This document shows positions 8,736-17,248 of a DNA stretch of 64,000 nucleotides, in pieces; the stretch's first letter is position 1; each line of letters starts with the position of its first letter. Position numbers and translations under genes: made by a program. Location: the NCBI GenBank assembly GCA_027487845.1, contig JAIYCV010000046.1, positions 1 through 64,000 on the forward strand, written 5' to 3'. Source of the DNA: Flammeovirgaceae bacterium. Its GTDB lineage: Bacteria; Bacteroidota; Bacteroidia; Cytophagales; Cyclobacteriaceae. Under the pieces are notes generated by a model. That model saw only the letters and a list, made by a program, of their open reading frames with translations, had not been told where the DNA came from and made no database searches.

Positions 8736-9884
8736 ATGAAAACAAACTTTAGCAGAAGAGATTGGTTTAAATCAGCACTTACGTTGACCGGAGGCATGGC
8801 GTTCAGTTCGTCTCTCACCAATCAGTTAATGGCTGCACCTATGAGCGAAGCAGAAGAAGCATTTTTTCTATCGAAGATTTCAGCCAATCAAAAAGTGAGG
8901 TTGAATTCAAATGAAAATCCCTACGGGCCGTCCGAGAAAGCCAAGAAGGCAGTAATGGAATCTCTTACGCAAGGGAACCGCTATGCGTTCAATGAATTGG
9001 AAGAATTGAAGAAAATAATCGCTGCTAAAGAAGGCGTTGATGCCAACTATATTTTAATGGGAGCTGGTTCAGGCGAATTGCTTTGCCAAACAGGAATTGC
9101 CTACGGATTGCAAGGTGGCCGAGTGTTGTCGGCTTATCCTACATTTCCGTTGTTGATGAATTACGCACAATCGATGAAGGCCGCTTGGGATAAAGTTGAC
9201 TTGAACGATAAGTTAGAGCATAATTACGATGCGCTGACTTCAGCCATTAAGAGTGATACGAAGTTGGTGTTCTCCTGCAATCCAAATAATCCTACAGGAA
9301 CTGTTGTTAACGATTCGGTTGTGAAATCATTTTGTGAGGAGGTCTCCAAGAGAACGTTAGTGTATGCTGATGAAGCATACCTTGAATTTTTAGAGCCGGG
9401 CCAACAAAAATCGATGGTCGGATTGGTACAAAATAATCCTAACATTGTTGTTTCTAAAACATTTTCTAAAATTTATGGCCTTGCGGGATTGCGGATAGGT
9501 TATGTAGTAGGCCATCCCGATACCTTAAAGAAAATTGGCCAGTATGGCGACACCATCTCACCAAGCCAGACTGCAATAGCTGCGGCAAAGGCCAGCCTGG
9601 GCGATGAAGATTTTATGAAGTTAACACGCGAAAAAAATGCGATCGCAAGAAAAGTGCTTACCGATTACTTAGATCAAAAGAAGATATTTTACGGTAATTC
9701 AAAAACGAACGTAGTACTTTTCCCTGCTCCTAAAGATGGCAAGAAAATACTTTCCCAATTAGATGAAAAAGGTTTCCTGATTCGCGTGTGGGATTATCAG
9801 CAAAAAGAATGGTGCCGTGTAAGTATCGGTACGCAGGATGAAATGAAGGCATTTGTGAAAGTATTTGATGAGGTAGTGGCTTGA
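8736..9884 (+). CDS. HisC-like PLP aminotransferase with a Tat-type signal
   Basis: This is a 382-residue fold-type I aminotransferase resembling histidinol-phosphate aminotransferase. Visible motifs are RLNSNENPYGPS near the start of the catalytic domain, the aspartate of YADEAYLEF, NPNNPTGT, and the PLP lysine K245 in KTFSKIYGLAGLRIGY. Unlike cytoplasmic HisC, it begins with SRRDWFKSALTLTGGMAFSSS, a twin-arginine signal with a hydrophobic core, followed by a likely cleavage region. This implies export of a folded, cofactor-loaded enzyme to the periplasm. No histidine biosynthesis genes are nearby; it sits between a secreted lipocalin-like protein and a secreted M20 peptidase, so a role in extracytoplasmic amino acid or peptide conversion is possible but inferred. 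Confidence 0.88.
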   Translation: MKTNFSRRDWFKSALTLTGGMAFSSSLTNQLMAAPMSEAEEAFFLSKISANQKVRLNSNENPYGPSEKAKKAVMESLTQGNRYAFNELEELKKIIAAKEGVDANYILMGAGSGELLCQTGIAYGLQGGRVLSAYPTFPLLMNYAQSMKAAWDKVDLNDKLEHNYDALTSAIKSDTKLVFSCNPNNPTGTVVNDSVVKSFCEEVSKRTLVYADEAYLEFLEPGQQKSMVGLVQNNPNIVVSKTFSKIYGLAGLRIGYVVGHPDTLKKIGQYGDTISPSQTAIAAAKASLGDEDFMKLTREKNAIARKVLTDYLDQKKIFYGNSKTNVVLFPAPKDGKKILSQLDEKGFLIRVWDYQQKEWCRVSIGTQDEMKAFVKVFDEVVA

Positions 9885-9933
9885 CTACTTAACACAAAAT
9901 TCTAATTATGATATGTTAACTAATAAAACCAAT

Positions 9934-11346
9934 ATGCGCGCTTCCATACAATTGTTTTGTTTGATCATCTTTACGTTGCTATTCACCTCCGCAATTGCCC
10001 AACCTAAACAGCCCGATTGGGTAAAGCTGCAAGAAGAAACGCTCAAGCATTTTCAGGCAATTTTAAAAATCAATTCGAGCGTAGCGAATGGTTACGAAGC
10101 ACCTGTGGTAGAATACCTTAAATCGGTGTTGGATAAAGAAGGCATTACTAACAATATCTATTCGAACGACCCAAAGCACCCCAATTTGGTGGCGCGGATA
10201 AAAGGTAATGGAAGTAAAAAGCCGGTGTTGATTATGGCGCACACGGATGTAGTGAGTGTAGATTCTTCTAAGTGGATACATCCTCCTTTTTCGGCTACGC
10301 GTGATGGCGGCTATGTGTATGCGCGAGGTGCCATAGACGACAAAGACAATGTGGTGGCAGCGTTGATGGTAATGCTGCAATTAAAACGGATGAACATTCC
10401 ACTAGATCGTGACGTGATTTTTTTAGCAGAAGCGGGCGAAGAATCAAATACAAAAGTGGGAATTGATTTTATGGTAAATGAACATTGGGTCGAGATCGAG
10501 TCTGAATTTTGTTTTGCCGAAGGCGGTGGTGTTACGCGCAAAGAAGGAAAAATAATATATGCCGCGGTTTCTACCACCGAGAAAGTGCCGAGAGGTGTAA
10601 AATTGATAGCCCGGGGCACGGCAGGCCATGGCTCGGTACCTTTGCAAGACAACGCCATTGTGCATTTGTCTCAAGCGATTTCAAAAATTGCTGCGTGGCA
10701 AACTCCCATGCGCCTGAATGAAACTACGCGTGCGTTCTTTACTCGTTTGGCAGCTGTAAGTATGCCAGCCGATGCTACACGCTACCTCGCTGTCGTAAAT
10801 GGAAAAGATGCCGATAAAGCACAGGAATATTTTGCGGCCAAAGAACCCCGCATGTACTCTACGTTGCGAACTTCTATTTCTCCCAATATTTTTAAAGGAG
10901 GTTATTTGAGCAACGTAATCCCTAGCGAAGCAGAGGCTACGTTAGATGTTCGCGCATTGCCCGATGAAGACATGGCAACCTTGTTGGCAGAAATGAAACG
11001 AGTGATCAACGACTCGCAAATTGAGATTGTGGCAAACACAAAAAATCTGCGTCCCTCTGCCAGACCTTCCCGGTTGGAGTCGGATGCTTTTAAGGTAACA
11101 GAAGCCGCCATTAAGAAAACATACAATACAGTCACGATCCCAACCATGCCCACCGGTGCCACCGATATGGCTTTTTTACGCGCAAAAGGCGTGGAGTGCT
11201 ATGGCATTGGCCCGATGACAGACGTGGAAGATGGCCCTAAAGGTTTTGGTGCGCACAGCGACCAGGAGCGCATCTTAGAAGAATCGTTATATAAGTTTGT
11301 ACAGTTTAATTGGGAGGTGATTGTGAATTTGGCTAAAAGCAACTAA
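9934..11346 (+). CDS. secreted M20/M25/M40 family metallopeptidase
   Basis: This second M20-clan hydrolase differs clearly from the one at 207-1730. The start at 9934 gives a signal peptide (MRASIQLFCLIIFTLLFTSAIAQ); the frame also offers ATG 9913 just upstream. The motifs are AHTDVVSVD, RGAIDDKDNV, EAGEESN, the acidic AEGGG and the C-terminal GFGAHSDQERI. The HGSVPLQDNAI segment begins the dimerisation domain. About 470 residues is normal for carboxypeptidase- or dipeptidase-like members. It follows the exported aminotransferase by about 50 bp on the same strand. Its stop codon overlaps that of the convergent TonB-dependent receptor gene by 4 bp. Confidence 0.9.
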   Translation: MRASIQLFCLIIFTLLFTSAIAQPKQPDWVKLQEETLKHFQAILKINSSVANGYEAPVVEYLKSVLDKEGITNNIYSNDPKHPNLVARIKGNGSKKPVLIMAHTDVVSVDSSKWIHPPFSATRDGGYVYARGAIDDKDNVVAALMVMLQLKRMNIPLDRDVIFLAEAGEESNTKVGIDFMVNEHWVEIESEFCFAEGGGVTRKEGKIIYAAVSTTEKVPRGVKLIARGTAGHGSVPLQDNAIVHLSQAISKIAAWQTPMRLNETTRAFFTRLAAVSMPADATRYLAVVNGKDADKAQEYFAAKEPRMYSTLRTSISPNIFKGGYLSNVIPSEAEATLDVRALPDEDMATLLAEMKRVINDSQIEIVANTKNLRPSARPSRLESDAFKVTEAAIKKTYNTVTIPTMPTGATDMAFLRAKGVECYGIGPMTDVEDGPKGFGAHSDQERILEESLYKFVQFNWEVIVNLAKSN

Positions 11347-13454
11347 AAATTCACAACCACTCCGAAGTAGATGGTACGCAGCGAGAAATACTCGGCTGTC
11401 TTTAATGTGTAATCAAAATTGTACGTATAGTCGCGTACGTTTTTGAAATTGGGCACATTGCTTAATCCACAAAATGCAACCGCTGATGTGTCTTTTCCAA
11501 CTGCAAACAATTTTGAGAAACTAAAATCAACTAAGCTGTAATTCGGTAGTCGCGCTTGTCTATCATAAATGGGTTCGTAAGCGCCTACGCTCGAATTGAA
11601 ATTAGCACCCACAACGGGCAGGTAAAAACTCCCTTCGCGAAACAAGAAAACGAACGTGGCCGTCCAGCTTTCAGCAAACTTGTATTCTGCATTACCTCTG
11701 ATGAAATAGCGGATGTCAAAAGGAGAGGAGATTGTTTCTCCGTTGAGCGTTTGCCGCGCACGCAAAGAAGTAAGTGATAGTTGCGTTCGAAGATTTCTAT
11801 GGATGCGATAGCGGCCATATAGTTCTAGTCCTCGTACATTTGTTTGTTGATCGCCTTGTTGGCCATTTTTTACGAATAGCGAAAGAGAGCTTTCGAGACG
11901 CTGTTTTGTATAACTCACGTACAGAGAGTATTGATCGGTTTGAATTTGAGTGCTTTCCGCTGAAATACCCTGAGGAATTACCATTTTGTTGTAGCGCCCC
12001 ATGGATAAGATAAAATTCCAAGGCTTAGTTGGCCGAAAGTTTACATTTAATTGACTGCTCAGAAAACCAGCTTGTTCATTCATGCTGATTCCCTTTCGCA
12101 CGCCCCCGCCCGTAATCCATTTTGGCGTAAGATGGATTTTACCATACAGATATAATTCGGGCAGCTGTATAGCTTGACGCGAAGCGGTGCTATCTACAGG
12201 AAACTGTTCGCCCAGAGCATAACGATAGCGCGGAAATTTTCCTGCAAAGCTTGAACCACGATAATCATAACTCATTCCCGTTTTCATTTCCCATTTTGTG
12301 CCGAAGTATTGATAGTTTAGGGATGTATAGAAGTCGGTAAGGTCGAGTTGCGCATCGAGCGTGCTTTGAGAGAACCGCGCACGTGAAAAACTGAGTCCTT
12401 GGTTGAAAGACAATTCACTCTTGCGAAAACGATGCCTTATGTTAGTGACCGCGTAACTTCTTGCTTTTTCTTGATCGAAGCTTCCCCAATAGGTAGGTGT
12501 TCGAGAGTCAAACAAAAAAGACTCACGATTGGCATAGGTGAAGATCTTGAGAGCGGTGCGTTCGCTCAGGCGACAAAAGAAATGAATGCCAAGATCTGCG
12601 GTGTTGAATCGTTTGATCCGCTCCAGCGCAACTGGATTAAACCAGCGAAGCAAGCCTGAGGGTTGGAAATTGGCGAACGCGGTGAGTGCTGCTTCTTTTC
12701 CGACTTTGCGTGATGTATAGCAGCCCACGCTTGCCAGAGATGCTGATACCGTGTGGGTTGCTTTTGTGGGAATCGTTTCATCGGTAGTCAATGCAATGAG
12801 GCCTGAGGTAGTATTACCAAACTCAAGAGGTGGATTACCTGGGTAGACTTGAACCTGACTGATAAGTGCCGTATTGAAAATACTAAAGGTACCAATTCCA
12901 TTAAGTTGCCCGTAACGAACCGCATCGTTGATGGGCACATTGTTTAGAAAAATTCCTGTTTCGTTCGGGCTTCCGCCTCGAAGGCTTATGTTGGCTGATT
13001 CATCGGTGGTTGTAGCCGAGGGTAGGGCGTTCACAGCCAATAACGGATCTGCTTTTGCACTCGGGTTGGTATAGATTTCTAACTTCTTTATCTTACTCAT
13101 AGTAAATTCCTCTGCAATCAATCGCTCCGCTTTTATGACAATTTCGGCTAACCCGATAGAGGCAGGTAAAAGTTTCACTTCTATTTCGCACGTTTGGCCA
13201 AGCACCACGATGGTATCTTCGTATCCCACAAAACTGATTCGAACGGAATCACCACCATCTGTTCTCCATAAAAATTTTCCGTTCACGTCAGTTGACACGC
13301 CATAAGTCGGACTTTTTATCGAACGCAACGTGGCGGCTGGCAATGCCTCACCGGTTACGGCATCTTTTACGAAGCCGCTAACGCTATCGCATTGTGCAAA
13401 AAGCTGCTTACTACCCAACATCAGGATAAGAAAGCATAAATTCAACCAACGCAT
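11343..13454 (-). CDS. TonB-dependent receptor with N-terminal carboxypeptidase-regulatory-like domain
   Basis: This outer-membrane protein has about 703 residues. A signal peptide (MRWLNLCFLILMLGSKQLFAQ) is followed by a beta-sandwich domain (SGFVKDAVTGEALPAA, then GKFLWR and VGYED), a plug domain (SLRGGSPNETGIFLNNVPI) and a beta-barrel ending in a terminal aromatic (FGVVVNF). The start at 13454 is chosen because its ATG overlaps the TAA stop of the upstream TPR gene as TAATG; the upstream in-frame start at 13499 would lie inside that gene. It is shorter than SusC proteins and has no SusD partner here, so a siderophore- or metal-type receptor is possible. The ligand is unknown. Confidence 0.9.
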   Translation of the reverse strand: MRWLNLCFLILMLGSKQLFAQCDSVSGFVKDAVTGEALPAATLRSIKSPTYGVSTDVNGKFLWRTDGGDSVRISFVGYEDTIVVLGQTCEIEVKLLPASIGLAEIVIKAERLIAEEFTMSKIKKLEIYTNPSAKADPLLAVNALPSATTTDESANISLRGGSPNETGIFLNNVPINDAVRYGQLNGIGTFSIFNTALISQVQVYPGNPPLEFGNTTSGLIALTTDETIPTKATHTVSASLASVGCYTSRKVGKEAALTAFANFQPSGLLRWFNPVALERIKRFNTADLGIHFFCRLSERTALKIFTYANRESFLFDSRTPTYWGSFDQEKARSYAVTNIRHRFRKSELSFNQGLSFSRARFSQSTLDAQLDLTDFYTSLNYQYFGTKWEMKTGMSYDYRGSSFAGKFPRYRYALGEQFPVDSTASRQAIQLPELYLYGKIHLTPKWITGGGVRKGISMNEQAGFLSSQLNVNFRPTKPWNFILSMGRYNKMVIPQGISAESTQIQTDQYSLYVSYTKQRLESSLSLFVKNGQQGDQQTNVRGLELYGRYRIHRNLRTQLSLTSLRARQTLNGETISSPFDIRYFIRGNAEYKFAESWTATFVFLFREGSFYLPVVGANFNSSVGAYEPIYDRQARLPNYSLVDFSFSKLFAVGKDTSAVAFCGLSNVPNFKNVRDYTYNFDYTLKTAEYFSLRTIYFGVVVNF

Positions 13455-14194
13455 TACTTTGCTGCCCTCGCCTCTGGTAACAGTTTGTATTTCACCCAAC
13501 CAAAATTGGGCTCTGCTTTTAGGGCTTTTTCGTACGTGTCGATGGCTTTTACTCGGTCACCCTTTTTAAGAAGAGCTTGACCCAGAAACGCCTTTGTGTC
13601 AAGATACATCCAGTTATTTTTTAGCGTTTCAGGCTTACTTTCGTATAGCTCAATGGCTTTCTCATATCCTACAATTGCTTCATCAAGATTGCCACCCCAC
13701 ATTTCGGGAGTAAAAAATTTTGCATTCGAATATACTTTCCAAGCAAGTGCCGAATGTGGGTCCAGGCGTTTTGCCTTTTCAACGAGGTTGTTGCTTTTGC
13801 TGCCCAGAATCATGCCCTGCATCGGGCTGTAGCCCATCTTTACTCCATATGCAGCAGACTGGAGTGCGTAAGGTTCGGCCCAGTTCTTGTCTGCCTCCTT
13901 CACTTTATTGATGTTTTCCAGTAAAGGATTGTAGTATTCGTCAAACAAATCTTCATCGCGGTTGCGCAGGGTTGATGACACCAATGCGAACTGAGCCAGC
14001 GCTAATTGGTAGCGAGCCTTTACGTCCTTAGGGTTTTTACTTACCTCGGCTTCGTTTATTTTTATGGCTTCTTTCCACGGTGTTGCGTCATACTTTTGAC
14101 TGAGGTAGGCTTGATAGATTATTTGGTTTGCATCCTGACCAAATAGAGCCGCTCCACTGAGGATGGCAATGAGGAATAAAGTGTACTTTTTCAT
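13454..14194 (-). CDS. exported TPR protein
   Basis: The 246-residue product begins with a signal peptide (MKKYTLFLIAILSGAALFGQ) and consists largely of tetratricopeptide-like helical pairs, for example the segment around AIDTYEKALKAEPNFGWVKYKL at the C-terminus. It is probably periplasmic or lipid-free secreted. It is translationally coupled to the TonB-dependent receptor (TAATG overlap), which suggests the two act together, perhaps as receptor and accessory scaffold. No enzymatic motif is visible. Confidence 0.85.
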   Translation of the reverse strand: MKKYTLFLIAILSGAALFGQDANQIIYQAYLSQKYDATPWKEAIKINEAEVSKNPKDVKARYQLALAQFALVSSTLRNRDEDLFDEYYNPLLENINKVKEADKNWAEPYALQSAAYGVKMGYSPMQGMILGSKSNNLVEKAKRLDPHSALAWKVYSNAKFFTPEMWGGNLDEAIVGYEKAIELYESKPETLKNNWMYLDTKAFLGQALLKKGDRVKAIDTYEKALKAEPNFGWVKYKLLPEARAAK

Positions 14195-14241
14195 AGTTTT
14201 TTTAGTTTTGTTTTATCGCCTAGTTGTAGGTTGAAAGTTTT

Positions 14242-14886
14242 CTATTTAAGAACGAAGCCAATGCTCAAACTCAATTGGAATGAGTTGAATGAGTCGCTTA
14301 CTGAATTGGTAAGCCCAGTTGTTTTCCATTCACGATTGCCACTAAGTCCCATATTGTATGAGGTCTTAATACCAATGAACATTGCATCGGAGATGTTACG
14401 CTCAATGCCTAGTGAAGTGTGAATAATGCCATCGCCCAGCGAAATGGTACTGCTGTTCGCAGCATTGCCGATCAGATCTTCAATTGAATTGGCCGAGCTT
14501 GCACGCGTAGCGTTTAGTGTTAAGCCGCCAACGCCAATACCTACGGCAGGTACAAAGTTCCATTTTTTGCGTTGCCATACGTATGCCCCGTAGAAATAAC
14601 CCAGACCGCCCGAGAGCGATGTGACGTTCGTTCCGCGCGAAGCATCTCCCGAGAAGTAAGTTCCTTCACCGCCAATGCGCCAGTTGCCTACCGAGCCAAA
14701 GCCGCCTGCTCCGCTACCGAATGTCACGGGTGTTTCCGGTAAACCGGCTCGTGCTAAAGCGTTATTTATATTACCAAAAGAAAACAGTTGAGTTGCAGGC
14801 ATTAGATAAAGAGCACTGCCCGCGTTTTGGGCTTTCAGTTGAAATGTCAAACCAAAAGCGATTGTGAAAATGAGTAGTTTTTTCAT
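14242..14886 (-). CDS. outer-membrane beta-barrel protein
   Basis: The 214-residue protein has a signal peptide (MKKLLIFTIAFGLTFQLKAQ), many glycine-rich amphipathic strands (GSGAGGFGSVGNWRIGGEG, SGGLGYFYGAYVWQ, VPAVGIGVGGL) and ends in alternating hydrophobic residues (QLSLSIGFVLK), as expected of a small beta-barrel. It is downstream of the wHTH regulator gene and has its own operator-like palindrome at 14890-14913, shared with the regulator's promoter. This suggests control by that regulator. Function is unknown. Confidence 0.8.
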   Translation of the reverse strand: MKKLLIFTIAFGLTFQLKAQNAGSALYLMPATQLFSFGNINNALARAGLPETPVTFGSGAGGFGSVGNWRIGGEGTYFSGDASRGTNVTSLSGGLGYFYGAYVWQRKKWNFVPAVGIGVGGLTLNATRASSANSIEDLIGNAANSSTISLGDGIIHTSLGIERNISDAMFIGIKTSYNMGLSGNREWKTTGLTNSVSDSFNSFQLSLSIGFVLK

Positions 14887-14889
14887 AAT

Positions 14890-14913
14890 TGTAAACTGGT
14901 TTATATTGTAAAC
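14890..14913 (-). promoter_or_regulatory. operator-like palindrome upstream of the beta-barrel gene
   Basis: GTTTA-N5-TAAAC at 14899-14913, plus a third half-site TGTAAAC at 14890-14896 separated by 2 nt, sits just ahead of the start codon at 14886. The same arrangement occurs at 15815-15838 upstream of the regulator operon. Confidence 0.65.
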
Positions 14914-14930
14914 TAAAATGATAAAAAATT

Positions 14931-15215
14931 TTAATTTTTGATATAGGTCTTCAATGAATTTACATAATCTTCAAAAGCTTTGATTCCCTTTTTGGTAATC
15001 TTACACGTGGTTAGTGGCTTCTTTCCATTAAATGATTTCTCGATGCTGATGTAGCCTGCTTCCGACAGTTTGTCTAACTGCACACTGATATTACCCGCTG
15101 TGGAATTTGTTTTTTCTTTTAGAAAGGTAAAGTCTGCCGAGTCTAGTCCTAGAAGAAGAGACATAATAGCCAACCTTAGTTGCGAGTGAAGTAGGGGATC
15201 AAGCTCTTTAAACAT
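14931..15215 (-). CDS. winged-helix transcriptional regulator (HTH_34-like)
   Basis: The 94-residue protein matches small MarR/ArsR-like winged-helix regulators: LDPLLHSQLRLAIMSLLLG, then a recognition helix region (STAGNISVQLDKLSEAGYISI), a basic wing (KSFNGKKPLTTCKITKKG) and a C-terminal helix for dimerisation. There is no ligand-binding domain. It lies 6 bp after the membrane protein gene, so the two form one operon. Two matching palindromes, one at the operon promoter and one before the next gene, are its likely binding sites, implying autorepression together with control of the beta-barrel gene. Confidence 0.88.
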   Translation of the reverse strand: MFKELDPLLHSQLRLAIMSLLLGLDSADFTFLKEKTNSTAGNISVQLDKLSEAGYISIEKSFNGKKPLTTCKITKKGIKAFEDYVNSLKTYIKN

Positions 15216-15221
15216 GGCGCG

Positions 15222-15794
15222 CTACTTTTGTGACTTCAGCAAGTAGCCCGGCACAAGGTAGCCAATGGCGATAGTCACAGCTGAGACTAATGATTGAATT
15301 TCGCTTGACATAAAAAAGCACAGCAAGCCACCTACAAAAAACACAACCCCTCCTGCCATTAAAGGAAGGAATTTTAATATTGTGCCAGAGGTAACAGTGG
15401 CCATACTACCCACCAAAAGAATAATCGGGTTGATTTGGTAGTTAATATATCCGCCAAAAAAAGGTATTACAGCTGCTATGGAACCAAAACTGATCCACAA
15501 AGTAATGTTTACTCTTTCTAAATGTGTGGTAGTACGATTTTCTCTTTTTGATTGGTTCGAACCATAGAGAAACGAGACGATCCAACCGGGAATTACAATA
15601 AGCCACACCGCAAATGGGTAGTCAAAATCAATCCGATTTAAAATGAAACTTCCAAGGTGAGCCACAATTAGAACCCAGCCCCAAAAGAGATAGTAAAATG
15701 AATTATTGCGCACATTGCCCTTTGCCTGGTTGATCATCGCGGTGATCAAATCCAGACTCTGCTGCGGGCTCAGCTTTTCGGTTTCGTTGTTCAT
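15222..15794 (-). CDS. polytopic membrane protein
   Basis: The 190-residue protein has about five to six hydrophobic segments (around YLFWGWVLIVAHLGSFIL, WLIVIPGWIVSFLYG, ITLWISFGSIAAVIPFF, ILLVGSMATVTSGTIL, GGVVFFVGGLLCFFM and VTIAIGYLVPGYLL) after a short polar N-terminus. It is the first gene of a two-gene operon with the wHTH regulator. This pairing is common in Bacteroidota, where the membrane protein may sense or modulate the regulator, but that is inference. No known catalytic motif is seen. Confidence 0.85.
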   Translation of the reverse strand: MNNETEKLSPQQSLDLITAMINQAKGNVRNNSFYYLFWGWVLIVAHLGSFILNRIDFDYPFAVWLIVIPGWIVSFLYGSNQSKRENRTTTHLERVNITLWISFGSIAAVIPFFGGYINYQINPIILLVGSMATVTSGTILKFLPLMAGGVVFFVGGLLCFFMSSEIQSLVSAVTIAIGYLVPGYLLKSQK

Positions 15795-15814
15795 ATTCCT
15801 ATTAACGGAACAAA

Positions 15815-15846
15815 TATAAAGTAGTTTATAATATAAACCAAAATTA
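15815..15846 (-). promoter_or_regulatory. promoter with overlapping operator of the wHTH operon
   Basis: On the minus strand, TAATTTTG (15839-15846) is a perfect match to the Bacteroidota -7 box. It is immediately followed by the perfect palindrome GTTTATATTATAAAC (15824-15838) and, after 2 nt, another half-site (15815-15821). A repressor bound there would block transcription start. The layout matches the site at 14890-14913. Confidence 0.7.
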
Positions 15847-15880
15847 TTTATTTTTTTGGAAAGCCTTTATCATTTTATAG

Positions 15881-15913
15881 AAAACAAAAACGGCTGCCCC
15901 TTGCGAGGCAGCC
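15881..15913 (-). terminator. rho-independent terminator of the SusC/SusD operon
   Basis: GGCTGCC (15892-15898) and GGCAGCC (15907-15913) form a GC-rich 7-bp stem. On the minus strand the stem is followed by GTTTTTGTTTTC. It lies about 30 bp past the end of the SusD-like gene. Confidence 0.85.
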
Positions 15914-15941
15914 ATTCAACCAAACAACCAATTAAAAAGTA

Positions 15942-17228
15942 CTAGTTTGCTGGGTCAGCAGGCGTATTAGGATTGTTATCTCTTTCGGAAAACGGATAAG
16001 GAAGAAAATTGCGCGTACGTTCCGATGCTGGGCGATTAAACCTTCTGCTGTCTTCTAATCTCATCCCAGTTAAATAGAGTTCGATGCAGCGTTGCTTGTA
16101 AATCTCAGTCAAAATAGCGTCTTGAGTATTTGCTCCTGCGTAGGCGGGTTGGTTTGCGCCAATCAGATAGGCGTCAGCAGCGGCAGCTTTCTGAAGGATT
16201 TTATTTAACTCAACGGTTGCATTTGTGAGGTCATTTTTGCGCGCGAAAGCCTCTGCCTTAATGAGGGTAACTTCACCTGGTCGGTAAACGGGAAGCGCAC
16301 TAGAGTTAGATGTAAAGAAGCTAGCTCTGCCCAAATTTAGAGTTCCTCCTGCGCTATAGAAGAAGCCTACTCGTCCATCCGTGGCCGGTGTTTGTAAAGC
16401 CAATGGCAGGCTAAATAGTTTATCAAAAGGCTCTGACACGTTTTTGTTTCCAAAACTACTTTCAAACAATGCATTGCGGGTTAGGTCGTCATGACGAAAT
16501 TCTGATTTAACGGTGGTTGCAAGCGAAACTAGATTTGCAGCTGCCAGTGCCTTGTCATTATTCCCAGCCATCAGTGCATATCGCGCGATTAACGCATTGA
16601 TCGTATTCGCATAGTCGATTCCGGCAGCGATACGGGTGGTAAACGCTGCAGGTATTGGAGCCTTTCCAAGTTCTGTCCTTGCAGCCTCCAGAATAGATAT
16701 AGCTTCATTAAATACTGTTATCCTGTCTACAAACGGAGCGCCGGTGGCCGTGACTATTGGTGCTTGCTGCCAAAACATCGCGAGATTGCCTAGCGCTAGT
16801 GCTTTAAAGATAGAGGCATGCGCCTGAAGTGCACCCTTCGTTCCTTGATCCGTTACGATTCCTAAATTATTCAAAATCAAATCGGCATTCGATTTTGTCA
16901 GGTTGCTTTGATTCCAGAGATTAGTAATGACAGCGTTGTTACCTATCACGCTAGCACCCCCTTGGAAGAGATTTTGTTCATCCGTATTTCCAGCGTTTAG
17001 CACCACAAGTTCCCTTGTAAGAAGGCCACTGGTAGTGGGAAGTGTATAATTTGGAGATACCCGCGTGATCGAGTATTTGTAAGATAATCCGTTTGCTAAC
17101 GTAATTAAACCTGTCACATCAGAAACAACTTGTGTCTGACTGGCTGAGCTCGGGTTGAGGTATTCGTCTGTGCATGAAGCAAGTAGGAATACCGCCACCA
17201 AAACGATTGTATTAACTATTTTTTTCAT
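15942..17228 (-). CDS. SusD/RagB-type outer-membrane lipoprotein
   Basis: The 428-residue lipoprotein (signal VAVFLLASCTDEYLNPSS, lipidated Cys near residue 19) is the surface glycan- or nutrient-binding partner of the SusC protein encoded 20 bp upstream. SusD hallmarks are the helical TPR-like body (repeated A-rich helices such as ALIARYALMAGNNDKALAAANLV) and the C-terminal IYKQRCIELYLTGMRLEDSRRF motif. It is a little shorter than the largest SusD proteins. The substrate cannot be predicted directly. The operon is closed by a strong terminator. Confidence 0.95.
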   Translation of the reverse strand: MKKIVNTIVLVAVFLLASCTDEYLNPSSASQTQVVSDVTGLITLANGLSYKYSITRVSPNYTLPTTSGLLTRELVVLNAGNTDEQNLFQGGASVIGNNAVITNLWNQSNLTKSNADLILNNLGIVTDQGTKGALQAHASIFKALALGNLAMFWQQAPIVTATGAPFVDRITVFNEAISILEAARTELGKAPIPAAFTTRIAAGIDYANTINALIARYALMAGNNDKALAAANLVSLATTVKSEFRHDDLTRNALFESSFGNKNVSEPFDKLFSLPLALQTPATDGRVGFFYSAGGTLNLGRASFFTSNSSALPVYRPGEVTLIKAEAFARKNDLTNATVELNKILQKAAAADAYLIGANQPAYAGANTQDAILTEIYKQRCIELYLTGMRLEDSRRFNRPASERTRNFLPYPFSERDNNPNTPADPAN

Positions 17229-17248
17229 ATCATCTGAAAATTTACGTG

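Noticed and set aside
10063..10658. Long minus-strand frames inside the second M20 peptidase
   Set aside because: The plus-strand frame carries all M20 motifs and a signal peptide; these are shadows.
13455..13499. Upstream start of the TonB-dependent receptor
   Set aside because: It lies within the TPR gene; the TAATG start gives a clean signal peptide.
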